Below are positions 41,921 to 50,334 of a DNA stretch of 64,000 nucleotides, piece by piece. Under the pieces are notes generated by a model, which saw only the letters and a list, made by a program, of their open reading frames with translations, was not told where the DNA came from and ran no database searches. Where the stretch lies: the NCBI GenBank assembly GCA_036521075.1, contig DATDIL010000147.1, positions 1-64,000 of the forward strand, read 5' to 3'. Each line of letters starts with the position of its first letter. The stretch's first letter is position 1. The translations under genes and the position numbers were made by a program. This DNA comes from DAIDKA01 sp036521075 (GTDB lineage Bacteria > Pseudomonadota > Gammaproteobacteria > Steroidobacterales > Steroidobacteraceae).

Positions 41921-44557
41921 GTGGCCATTTGCGACGGGATTTCCCGGCCAATTTTTCATAACCTGCTGAGCCAATCCGTTCAGGGCGGGATGCTCGCGCT
42001 GCTCGTGCTGTTCCCGGCGTTATCAACGGCAGCGGAGACTGCATCGGCACCGGTGGAATTCAACCCCGCCTTTTTGCAGGGTGGCACCAAGGTCGACGTT
42101 TCCCGCTTCTCACGGGGCAATCCGGTGCTGCCCGGCGACTACTCGGTCGACGTACAGGTCAACAGCAAGTGGGTGGGCCATTCCTCGGTGCGCTTCATCG
42201 CCCAGCCCAACAGCGACATGGCCCTGCCGTGCATTGACCGCGCGCTGGTTGGTCGGATCGGGCTTGACTTCGAGAAGCTGTCTGCCTCTGCACAGGTTGA
42301 GCTGCGCAAGACCCTGTCCGACGGCTGCGTGGATCTGAAGGCCATGATTCCGCAGTCCGTCGTATCCTTCGATTTGTCCCAGCTGCGGCTCGATATCACG
42401 GTTCCACAGGCTTCGATGCTGCGCAAACCCCGCGGCTATGTCGGCCCGGAGTTCTGGGACAGCGGGGTGCCATCGGCCACGTTGGGCTACGACCTGAACG
42501 CTTATCGCTCCGCGACGTCATATGTGACCACGACTGACGCTCACCTCGACCTGACGACGGGGCTCAACTTCGGCAGCTGGCACCTGCGCCAGAGGTCCGC
42601 CATCGATGTGACCTCAGTGGGGCCTACGACCTACCAGAATGTTGCCACCTATCTCGCCCACGATATCCCCGCGATCCGCAGCGATCTGACAGTGGGCGAC
42701 AGCTTCACGGATGGCGCCGTCTTCGACAGCTTCGGATTCCGCGGCGTGTCCCTGGCGAGTGATGATCAGATGCTGCCGGACTCGCAACTCGAATACGCAC
42801 CGGTCGTTCACGGCATCGCGCAAACCAACGCGCGCGTCGTCATCACCCAGAACGGCAACACAATTCTGGAAACCACGGTGTCACCCGGGGCGTTTGAGAT
42901 CAACGACCTGTATGCCACGGGCTACGGGGGCGACCTGCATGTCACGGTCTATGAGGCCGACGGTACTCAGAACAGCTTCACGGTTCCGTACGCATCCGTG
43001 GTGCAGCTGCTGCGCCCCGGAGTGTGGCGCTACTCGCTGACCGCCGGGGAAGTGCAGCAACCCTCCCTCAGTGGCACAGAGCGGTTCGTGCAGGGCACGC
43101 TGCAGCATGGCTTCAACAACTATCTGACGGCCTACACCGGAGGCGTGGGCGCACAGCATTACCGCGCCGGGCTTCTCGGTATTGCCCTCAACACGGTGCT
43201 GGGAGCCATGGCGGCCGACATCACCGAGGCGCAAGCCAGCCTCACGGATGCCTATTCCTCCAGCGGCCAAAGCCTGCGCATCAGCTACAGCAAGCTGGTC
43301 CACCAAACCCAGACCAGTTTCGTGGTCTCCACTTACCGCTACTCCTCCAGTGGCTACTATTCCTTCAGCGATGCGCAATCCGCCGAGCAATCGGCGGTCG
43401 CCGGCTCAAGTCCCGACACGGTCGAGCGCGCGCGCAGCCAATGGCAGATCAATATCAATCAGTCCTTGCCCGGCCGGTGGGGTAACTTCTATCTGACGGC
43501 CTCGGTACTCAACTACTGGCACTCGCCGGGCACCACGACCGAGTTTCAGAGCGGCTACACCAATCACGTGCGAATCGGCGGCACGAGCCTCAGCTACAGC
43601 ATCTCCGCCGCCCGCCAGAAAGATCTATTGACAGGAAAGCCCGACAGCCGCGTGCAGGCGAGCTTCTCGCTGCCTCTGGGACGCTCTGCACACGCGCCCC
43701 TGCTTTCCACCAGTTTCAACCAGGACACCACCGGCGCCGTGCGCAACCGCGGCGCACAGGAATCGATCAATGGCACCTGGGGCGAGAACAACCAGTTGAG
43801 CTACAGCGCCACCGCCACCCAGTCGGGGGGCGATTCCTACTCTGCCAGCGCCGAATACCGCAGTGCCTACGCCAGTATGTCCGCCAGTGCGAGCGAGGGC
43901 AGCGGATATTCCCAGCAATCTCTGGGCGCGACGGGCGGGGTGGTGGTACATCCGGGGGGCATCACCCTGGCGAACGAGATGACCGACACCATCGGCGTGG
44001 TGGAGGCTATCGGCGCCGAGGGGGCGCGCGTGACCAACAGCATCGGCACCACAATTAATGCTTCCGGCTACGCCGTGCTGCCGTTTCTGATGCCGTACCG
44101 GATGAACAGCGTCAACATTGACCCGGGCGACACCGTCTCGCCGGATGTGGAATTCAAAAGTACCAGCGAGTCCGTCGCGCCCCGGCTCAATTCCGTGGTC
44201 ATGATTCGCTTCCAGACCGTGGGTGGGCGGGCTATCCTGATCACTGCCCATCTGGCGAACGGGTCGATGGTTCCCTTCGGTGCCAGCGTCTACGATGGCC
44301 AGGGCGGTGAGGTGGGATTGGCCGGACAGGATGGTGGCATTTACCTGCGCGGAATTTCGGAGTCCGGGACCTTGACCGCCCGCTGGGGCGATGCGCCCGA
44401 TCAGAAATGCTCCTTCAAGTACCAACTCCCCCCGAAGCATAAGGGCGATGGCCCCTTCGTTCGGATCGACGCCGCCTGCGCGGTCGATCCAGCATCGCTA
44501 GACACGCATAACGGCAGCGGCAACTCTGAACTCAACCGCATCATAGGACAGCGTTAG
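41921..44557 (+). CDS. Fimbrial usher (FimD/PapC family)
   Basis: The protein (878 residues from a GTG at 41921; an ATG at 41990 is also possible) is an outer-membrane usher. It starts with a signal peptide and the usher N-domain (EFNPAFLQGGTKVDVSRFSRGNPVLPGDYSVDVQVN) and a barrel with plug (FRGVSLASDDQMLP, NARVVITQNGNTILETTVSPGAFEINDL). The C-terminal domains end RIDAACAV. The DxxxxxxG usher signature VLPGDYSVDV and PGAFEINDL are clear. It secretes and orders chaperone-bound pilins. It abuts the adhesin gene, its stop overlapping GTG at 44557. Confidence 0.9.
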   Translation: MAICDGISRPIFHNLLSQSVQGGMLALLVLFPALSTAAETASAPVEFNPAFLQGGTKVDVSRFSRGNPVLPGDYSVDVQVNSKWVGHSSVRFIAQPNSDMALPCIDRALVGRIGLDFEKLSASAQVELRKTLSDGCVDLKAMIPQSVVSFDLSQLRLDITVPQASMLRKPRGYVGPEFWDSGVPSATLGYDLNAYRSATSYVTTTDAHLDLTTGLNFGSWHLRQRSAIDVTSVGPTTYQNVATYLAHDIPAIRSDLTVGDSFTDGAVFDSFGFRGVSLASDDQMLPDSQLEYAPVVHGIAQTNARVVITQNGNTILETTVSPGAFEINDLYATGYGGDLHVTVYEADGTQNSFTVPYASVVQLLRPGVWRYSLTAGEVQQPSLSGTERFVQGTLQHGFNNYLTAYTGGVGAQHYRAGLLGIALNTVLGAMAADITEAQASLTDAYSSSGQSLRISYSKLVHQTQTSFVVSTYRYSSSGYYSFSDAQSAEQSAVAGSSPDTVERARSQWQININQSLPGRWGNFYLTASVLNYWHSPGTTTEFQSGYTNHVRIGGTSLSYSISAARQKDLLTGKPDSRVQASFSLPLGRSAHAPLLSTSFNQDTTGAVRNRGAQESINGTWGENNQLSYSATATQSGGDSYSASAEYRSAYASMSASASEGSGYSQQSLGATGGVVVHPGGITLANEMTDTIGVVEAIGAEGARVTNSIGTTINASGYAVLPFLMPYRMNSVNIDPGDTVSPDVEFKSTSESVAPRLNSVVMIRFQTVGGRAILITAHLANGSMVPFGASVYDGQGGEVGLAGQDGGIYLRGISESGTLTARWGDAPDQKCSFKYQLPPKHKGDGPFVRIDAACAVDPASLDTHNGSGNSELNRIIGQR

Positions 44558-44559
44558 TG

Positions 44560-45576
44560 ATGAAGCGCGCGACACGTCGGTGGCAAGGCCTGCTCATGCT
44601 GGGCGTCACCGGCCTGCTGCTGGGCGGCGCACCTGCCATTGCCCAGACTGTGAATTATTCACCCGCTACCTTGGCGTTTTCGCCCGCGGGGCCCTACTCG
44701 GTCCCCAGGGACGCTGCCGTGGGCAGTCAGGTGGCGAGGGCCATTGCTGCGGCCACTGCCTCGGGTATCAACTGTGCGTTGATCCAGGCTGCTGCCGTCA
44801 ATGGCACGGAAATCTCGGCCGGCAGCGGCGTCTATCAGACCAGCGTAAGCGGCATCGGCGTCAGCTTTTATATCGTGAACGGCGCCAGCCAGACGCTGAT
44901 CACGTCAACGGGCGGGGGCTACACCTCCGGAACCATCGGCGCGCCGGGCAACGGTACGCTCCCCGGCGTGCAGGCGAACCTGGTCGTCACCGGGCCGGTG
45001 GTTTCGGGCTTCTCGCTCACCAGCCTGCCGAGTGTGACCGTGACATTTACTGCGACGGGCAGCTGCAGCTGGAGTACGGGCATTGCCAATACTCTCGCCA
45101 CGAGCGCGAGCAACAGTGCCGTCGTACCGATCACCTGCACCGTGACGACCCCCACGGTGAGTGTGAATCTGCCGGTCGTCGCGCTGAGCACACTGGGTGC
45201 CGTCGGAAAAACCGCCGGCGACACCTCCTTCCCGATCGGCCTGAGTTGCGCCGCGGGTGCCAATGTGTATATCACCCTGAGCGACGCAACCACGCCCACC
45301 AACACCACCTCGCTCCTCACGCTTGACTCGGGCTCAACGGCTCAGGGGATCAAGCTGCGAATTCTGAACAGCGCCGGTCCGGTCAATTTCGGGCCTGATT
45401 CGGCTGCGGCGGGCACGACGCATCAATGGTTTCTGGGTGCCTCGAGCAGCATTAACGGCATTCCCCTCACAGTGCAGTACTATCGCGACGACACCAACCC
45501 CTCGGGCACCGGTTCGGCCGTATTGTCGGCAGGCAGCGTTCACGCCCAGGCGACTTTCACCATGAGCTATCAGTAA
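44560..45576 (+). CDS. Fimbrial tip adhesin, two-domain
   Basis: The 338-residue product starts at ATG 44560 (a GTG at 44557 overlaps the usher stop). It has a signal peptide (residues 1-30, ending PAIAQ) followed by an N-terminal domain with two Cys (GINCALIQ, GSCSWSTG). A C-terminal pilin domain follows with ITCTVTTP, LSCAAGANV and a final QATFTMSYQ strand. This FimH/MrkD-like two-domain plan places it at the fimbrial tip. The ligand-binding domain is Ser/Thr/Gly-rich; its target is unknown. Confidence 0.75.
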   Translation: MKRATRRWQGLLMLGVTGLLLGGAPAIAQTVNYSPATLAFSPAGPYSVPRDAAVGSQVARAIAAATASGINCALIQAAAVNGTEISAGSGVYQTSVSGIGVSFYIVNGASQTLITSTGGGYTSGTIGAPGNGTLPGVQANLVVTGPVVSGFSLTSLPSVTVTFTATGSCSWSTGIANTLATSASNSAVVPITCTVTTPTVSVNLPVVALSTLGAVGKTAGDTSFPIGLSCAAGANVYITLSDATTPTNTTSLLTLDSGSTAQGIKLRILNSAGPVNFGPDSAAAGTTHQWFLGASSSINGIPLTVQYYRDDTNPSGTGSAVLSAGSVHAQATFTMSYQ

Positions 45577-45800
45577 AAACCGGCTCCAATGCCGGCTCGA
45601 CGAACACGGCGCCCGCCATCGATATACGACGAAACCTCATCGCGCGCGCGGCTTCGTTGCCGAGTGACCCATCGATTGGCGGTAAGTTCCGGGAACGAAT
45701 CAAAAGGTTCATTCTTCATTCGCGGTTGGACATCCCCGAACACAGCACGTACGATTTTGCCGTGCAACCCTGGAACGTTCGCCATTTTAGGCCCCCAGCA

Positions 45801-46955
45801 ATGGCGATATGGATGTCGGCCGTGCTCGCAGTGCTCGGCACTGCAGGACTCTCAGGCTGCAGACCATCACCGCCCAAGGATCCGGCGCTGGTGATCGACC
45901 TGCGATGGGTTCGAAACTATCCGGCAGAACGCAAGAGCAATGTCGACACCGGACTGTACTGGGCGCTGTCCTTTCTGGGCGCGAAGCTGCCGGCCTCAGC
46001 GAACATCCTCAAGTGGCACGGCCAGGTTGTAACGGTCGACCTGGGCGCCGCGCAGGTGCAGCCCGGTTCACAAGCGGCCTGGAAGAAGCTGCTTCGACTG
46101 CTCAAATCCAGCGATGAATATCGCAAAATGGGCGCAATCGATATCGGTCGATTCGTGTTCCTGAGCCTGTGCAGCGCCAATCACTACTATGCGCTCACCG
46201 GGACGAGCCGGACCTTCTCGCAGTTCGTGGCCAGGCACAGCTTCGGACCCCGCCAGATCGCGGTGGTCGAGTCCGGGGTTGCCCGCGGCAATCGCCTCAT
46301 TGATGTCGGAACTGGCGACGGGATCGGGGCAATCGCCTTTGTCGCCTACGAGGGACATGGCGCGCTGAAAGACGGGTCCTTCCACAAGCAGGATATGGAG
46401 ACTTTGGAGTTCATGCCGAACGGGCAATTGCACTTCGGCCTGTACGATCTGTCAGGCCACTTGAAGACAGCGGCGACACCCGAGCTCACCAAGGCCGGCA
46501 AGCCCAGCAAGTGCCTGTGGTGTCACGAAATCAACCTGAACCCGCCCTTTCAGAACGTGACCGATTTGCCCGGTTACTACAGCACGCAGCAGTTCCGTGA
46601 CCTTGTTGCAAGCGATATGCGCACCGTTGCCAGCTATCGAAAGACGCTGCGATCCAAAGTGGATTTCAGGAAAACTCAGGATCACACCAACGCGGAGAAC
46701 CTCTACCTGTCCTTCGCGCAACCGACCGCCGAGCGCCTGGCCGCTGAATGGAACATCCCGCTCGCCACCGTAAGGGAAAAATTACGGGCCCGGAATCTGA
46801 AGCCGCATCCGCACAGCGCTGAGGCCGACGACGGAATCCTGGGGGACCAGCTATACGATCGAACTGAGGTCGACCCGCTGGCACCGTACACCAGTGTACG
46901 TGGGCCGACGGACTTTCGGGAAGCCTCCAGCTACGAGCCGAACCTGCTGCAGTAA
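45801..46955 (+). CDS. Lipoprotein with a single CxxCH motif
   Basis: From the ATG at 45801 the 384-residue product starts MAIWMSAVLAVLGTAGLSGC, a lipoprotein signal peptide with lipobox Cys20. A CLWCH sequence (residues 238-242) is a possible haem c attachment site, although no clear distal Met ligand is seen. The rest is unlike any family that I can name: DLRWVRNYPAERKSNVDTGLYWALSFLG at the start and PYTSVRGPTDFREASSYEPNL at the end. The longer frame from 45657 lacks a signal peptide. It could be a small periplasmic or outer-membrane electron carrier. Confidence 0.6.
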   Translation: MAIWMSAVLAVLGTAGLSGCRPSPPKDPALVIDLRWVRNYPAERKSNVDTGLYWALSFLGAKLPASANILKWHGQVVTVDLGAAQVQPGSQAAWKKLLRLLKSSDEYRKMGAIDIGRFVFLSLCSANHYYALTGTSRTFSQFVARHSFGPRQIAVVESGVARGNRLIDVGTGDGIGAIAFVAYEGHGALKDGSFHKQDMETLEFMPNGQLHFGLYDLSGHLKTAATPELTKAGKPSKCLWCHEINLNPPFQNVTDLPGYYSTQQFRDLVASDMRTVASYRKTLRSKVDFRKTQDHTNAENLYLSFAQPTAERLAAEWNIPLATVREKLRARNLKPHPHSAEADDGILGDQLYDRTEVDPLAPYTSVRGPTDFREASSYEPNLLQ

Positions 46956-46978
46956 CCCCCCGGGGTGCACAGGCGCTG

Positions 46979-47335
46979 TCACCGCACTGTACAGATGGCT
47001 GGAATCTGCCAATGGCCGCTGGCGTCCCGAATCAGCCAGTAGACCGCGTCAATGTTGGCGCGCCCGTTCACGCTGTACACCACGTGAATCGGGTAGCCGT
47101 AGGAGTTGGCCCAACCGGCTCCGGATGGTGCATATAGCGCTTCGTAGCTATTGCGCGGATGGCGCGCAGCCCCTATCTCCACCACCTTCCAGGCGAAGCT
47201 CCATCTGTTGCCGATATCCATTTGCCGGATGCAGGCTTTGATGGCGGCCACCGGGGGCGCCGGCGCTGGCTTTTCATCCGCAATGCCCGACCCCCATGTG
47301 CAGAATATCGCCATGCCGGCCAGCAAGCGCTTCAT
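46979..47335 (-). CDS. Small secreted protein, unknown function
   Basis: The 118-residue product starts at ATG 47335, with a signal peptide (MKRLLAGMAIFCTWGSGIADE) and a mature domain with two Cys (KACIRQ, PAICTVR) that likely pair. Body sequence WSFAWKVVEIGAARHPRNSYEALYAPSG and VYWLIRDASGHWQIPAIC suggests a small beta-rich fold. Its ATG overlaps the stop of the metallo-beta-lactamase-fold gene (ATGA), so the two are translationally coupled. Confidence 0.65.
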   Translation of the reverse strand: MKRLLAGMAIFCTWGSGIADEKPAPAPPVAAIKACIRQMDIGNRWSFAWKVVEIGAARHPRNSYEALYAPSGAGWANSYGYPIHVVYSVNGRANIDAVYWLIRDASGHWQIPAICTVR

Positions 47336-48504
47336 GGGTAGTTCTCGAGATTCAGGTACGCCGCCTCGATGTCTACTTCGCGCAGCATGTCGTAGTAAGC
47401 CCAATCCTCGTATTTCTCGAGCAGCAGCGTCTTTTTCAACTCAGTCAGGCTCTCGCCCTGCTCCATTCCCCGCACTACCCCCGCGCGCAGGTCCTCAAAA
47501 TACTGCCGTCCCTCGCTGACATCGGCTTTGGTGAACGTAACCGCTCCATGCCCCTGCGCGAGGATGTCGAAATCCAGACCCTCGATGGTCTTGTAGGATC
47601 GGATCCATTCGGCCAGAGGATGGCGGTCGAACATGCCGCAGCCGCTGGGCAGCGAGCGCATTGATGTCGTGACCAGCGCGTCAGCCGGAAAATCTGCCGA
47701 AAACACCACGCGCTCCGCGGGGAAGTAGACGACCGTCCCATCATCAGCGTGATTGAGACCTGGAAAGATGAGCTGGATGGTGCGCCCGCCGAATACCAGC
47801 GTCATCCGGTCCGAATAGACGATGTCAGGTGGCACCACCGCCTGTGCCACCCACCATTGCGCGGGGGTGATGTGTCCCGTGTGGTCGTGGTCGATGCTCT
47901 CGAAATACCCGCGACCCATCCCACAAATGCCGGGATGTTCCAGGGTTGGAATGGCGATCTCTTCGGACTCAATCATGCCATCATGATTCAGATCGATCAT
48001 GTTCCCGGGCATGTGCGGGAAGCGGCCATCCATATTCTTGAGGATGCGCTCCTGTCCAACGATATGCGGGTGGCTGTCGGCAAAGACACCCGCACCTCCC
48101 ACATGGTCCCAGTGACTGTGGCTATAGACGATATAGCGCACCGCTTTTCCCGGAAACCGTGTGGCGAGCTGACCTTTCACCCAGGTTGCGAAGTCCGCGT
48201 TGATCGGATCGACCAGCAAAATGCCATCCGGTGTCACATAGATCAGGCTCCACCAGTTCCCGTTACCTGCACGCCACAGGTCGCCCTTGATCTGGACAAA
48301 GGTCCGCGGTGGTCCGCGGCGCTGTGTAACGGTCGCTGCCGGTGCGGATGCGGCTGGCGGGATCGCCACGGGAACCGACTGCGACCGGGCGGCCACACAG
48401 TCCAGTGACAGCAAGGCGCCGATGACAAGCAATCCGCCGATATTCAATGCCGTAATCCCCCCTCTTCCTTGGCCGAATCCCCCAGCTCGCATCTTACCTG
48501 TCAA
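47332..48504 (-). CDS. Metallo-beta-lactamase-fold protein with inserted EF-hand pair
   Basis: The 390-residue protein has a signal-like hydrophobic start (residues 17-37, TALNIGGLLVIGALLSLDCVA). The MBL motif is HSHWDH at 129-134, and later metal positions are His252 (LNHADDG), Asp271 (FSADFP) and His319 (GHG). Between them an insert carries two EF-hand loops: DLNHDGMIESEE (171-182, all liganding positions kept) and DHDHTGHITPAQ (205-216, Thr5 and Gln12 in place of acids). The fold hydrolyses esters, amides or other bonds with zinc; calcium control is inferred. It overlaps the small secreted protein gene by 4 bases. Confidence 0.8.
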   Translation of the reverse strand: MTGKMRAGGFGQGRGGITALNIGGLLVIGALLSLDCVAARSQSVPVAIPPAASAPAATVTQRRGPPRTFVQIKGDLWRAGNGNWWSLIYVTPDGILLVDPINADFATWVKGQLATRFPGKAVRYIVYSHSHWDHVGGAGVFADSHPHIVGQERILKNMDGRFPHMPGNMIDLNHDGMIESEEIAIPTLEHPGICGMGRGYFESIDHDHTGHITPAQWWVAQAVVPPDIVYSDRMTLVFGGRTIQLIFPGLNHADDGTVVYFPAERVVFSADFPADALVTTSMRSLPSGCGMFDRHPLAEWIRSYKTIEGLDFDILAQGHGAVTFTKADVSEGRQYFEDLRAGVVRGMEQGESLTELKKTLLLEKYEDWAYYDMLREVDIEAAYLNLENYP

Positions 48505-48522
48505 TGCACGCCGCTTAGGATA

Positions 48523-50127
48523 CTAGGGTCTGTGGCGCGATTTCACGAGCCGGGCCATCAGCTCATTGATCGGCATCGGTTTGCCGAAAAGCCACCCCTG
48601 CGCATACTGGACGCCGCGCTCGCGCAGCAACTGTGCCTGCGCCTCGGTCTCCACGCCCTCGGCAATCATTTCCAGATTCAAGGATTTCGCCATCTCAATG
48701 ATATGCAATGCCACCTGGCTGGTCGGAGTAGCCAAGTTCATCGTATCTACGAAGGACTTGTCGATCTTAAGGAAATCCAGCTCGAAGCTCTCCAGAAACG
48801 CCAAACTGGAGTAGCCCGTGCCAAAGTCATCAACCGCGATTCGAATCCCGTTGGCGCGAAGTTCCTTGATGATCCGCTGCGCGGGCTCCGGCTTCACGAA
48901 ACCGCGTTCACTGACCTCGACGATCAGATTGCCCGCGGCGGCACGCGTGTCCTTGACAAGGCGGCCGAGCAATCCGACGGTGCTCGGGGCGTGCAGGTCG
49001 GCCGAAGTGAGATTGATGGCTATGTGCATCTGCGGATGCCGGACAAACAGGTCCTCGATGTCCCGACGCACCAGCTCGACGACGCGTTGAGTGATGCGTT
49101 GCATGAGACCGGCATCCTCGGCAACCGGAATGAACAGGTCCGGACGGACCATCTCACCACCGCGTCGCCGCCAACGGATCAGCGCCTCGGCGCCGACCCA
49201 CTGCTGCGTGCGCAGATCGACGATGGGCTGGTAGAGCAGGAAGAATTCGTGGCGTTTCAGTGCCGTCTTCAGCACCGCGGGCATCGCAAGCTGTAGCCGC
49301 CCCATGTGCAGCGCTGCGATGGCCAGCACGATTCCGGCGAGCACGCCTACGGGCAATAGTACGGCCGCAGTGGCGCGCGTTTGTGCGCGCACGTAGGAAA
49401 ACGGCAGCGCCGCGATGGCGCCCACGTAGTAACGGTTCGACACCACGACCGCCACCGCATAGCCATCGGCCACGAAGGCGTGTACGTAGCGCTCGGGCGG
49501 CAAACTCGTCCATCTGCGACCCACCCACTTCGGATCGATGAAGCCGCGTGAGGCCATAACGCGTCCGTTGAAGGTCGCAAACGCAGACAATGAGACATCC
49601 TTCTCGTTCGTGGTGGCATCAAGCGGCAGATCCTTGTTGACGATCGCCGCATAGCCTTCGGGCGTCGCCAACACCAGATAGGTTGTCACTGGGTCAAATG
49701 GAAATTTGACGTTAAGGCGGATGCGGTATTCCATCGGCGTCACCCAATCCAGGGGTCCGAGGGCGAATCCCCCGGCGTCGCGCCCCTGGGAGGAGCACAC
49801 CAGTCTTCCGTCCATCACATACCCGATCGCCTGCAGGTAGCTGGATGACAGATCGAACTTGCGCATGATCGCAATGTTCGCGTCCGAACACGGGTCCGCG
49901 GCATGCGCCGCAATGAGGCTGTCCGCGGCCGCAACAGCCTGGTCAGACGTGGTTTCCGAGCGGTGTAATACATCTTTGGCATAGCCCGTCACCAGGCTCA
50001 ATTCGGTGTCACGAGCCTGTCGGTCCGCAAGCTGAATGGCGAGCAACACCGGAATCGCGACCGCCGCCATCAGCGCAATCAGCGTCAGGATCGTCGCGAT
50101 TGTCTTGTTCAATTGTGCTGGCAACAA
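48523..50127 (-). CDS. CSS-motif EAL-domain phosphodiesterase
   Basis: The 534-residue protein has a transmembrane helix at residues 9-31, a periplasmic domain with the CSS signature (RLVCSSQGR), a second helix about 255-278, and a cytoplasmic EAL domain. Motifs seen are GAEALIRWRRR, AINLTSADLH, VEVSERGFV, VDDFGTGYSSL, KIDKSFV, EGVETEAQ and YAQGWLFGKPM. EAL enzymes hydrolyse cyclic-di-GMP; the CSS domain senses redox through its cysteines in relatives such as PdeC. The start is a TTG at 50127 with no clear ribosome binding site. It is divergent from the hybrid kinase. Confidence 0.85.
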   Translation of the reverse strand: MLPAQLNKTIATILTLIALMAAVAIPVLLAIQLADRQARDTELSLVTGYAKDVLHRSETTSDQAVAAADSLIAAHAADPCSDANIAIMRKFDLSSSYLQAIGYVMDGRLVCSSQGRDAGGFALGPLDWVTPMEYRIRLNVKFPFDPVTTYLVLATPEGYAAIVNKDLPLDATTNEKDVSLSAFATFNGRVMASRGFIDPKWVGRRWTSLPPERYVHAFVADGYAVAVVVSNRYYVGAIAALPFSYVRAQTRATAAVLLPVGVLAGIVLAIAALHMGRLQLAMPAVLKTALKRHEFFLLYQPIVDLRTQQWVGAEALIRWRRRGGEMVRPDLFIPVAEDAGLMQRITQRVVELVRRDIEDLFVRHPQMHIAINLTSADLHAPSTVGLLGRLVKDTRAAAGNLIVEVSERGFVKPEPAQRIIKELRANGIRIAVDDFGTGYSSLAFLESFELDFLKIDKSFVDTMNLATPTSQVALHIIEMAKSLNLEMIAEGVETEAQAQLLRERGVQYAQGWLFGKPMPINELMARLVKSRHRP

Positions 50128-50334
50128 TTGGCAGACCCGGCCAGGCCCGCCCGCGTAGGAGAATGCCTACATGGGGAGCATACCCCAAGGCCCCCCGGCA
50201 GCGGCTAGAATTCCCTTCACTTTCAGCGCGATGGCGCCGACCAAAGCCTGCAGGCAAAGAACCAAGACTTCACTGCGCAGTCGCGGTGGCAGCTTGCAAC
50301 TGCCACGCGCCATACACATACGGAAAACCTCGGC

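Noticed and set aside
47159..47664. Plus-strand frames antisense to the metallo-beta-lactamase-fold and small secreted genes
   Set aside because: They oppose genes with a signal peptide, metal motifs and an ATGA overlap; no independent start signal is found.
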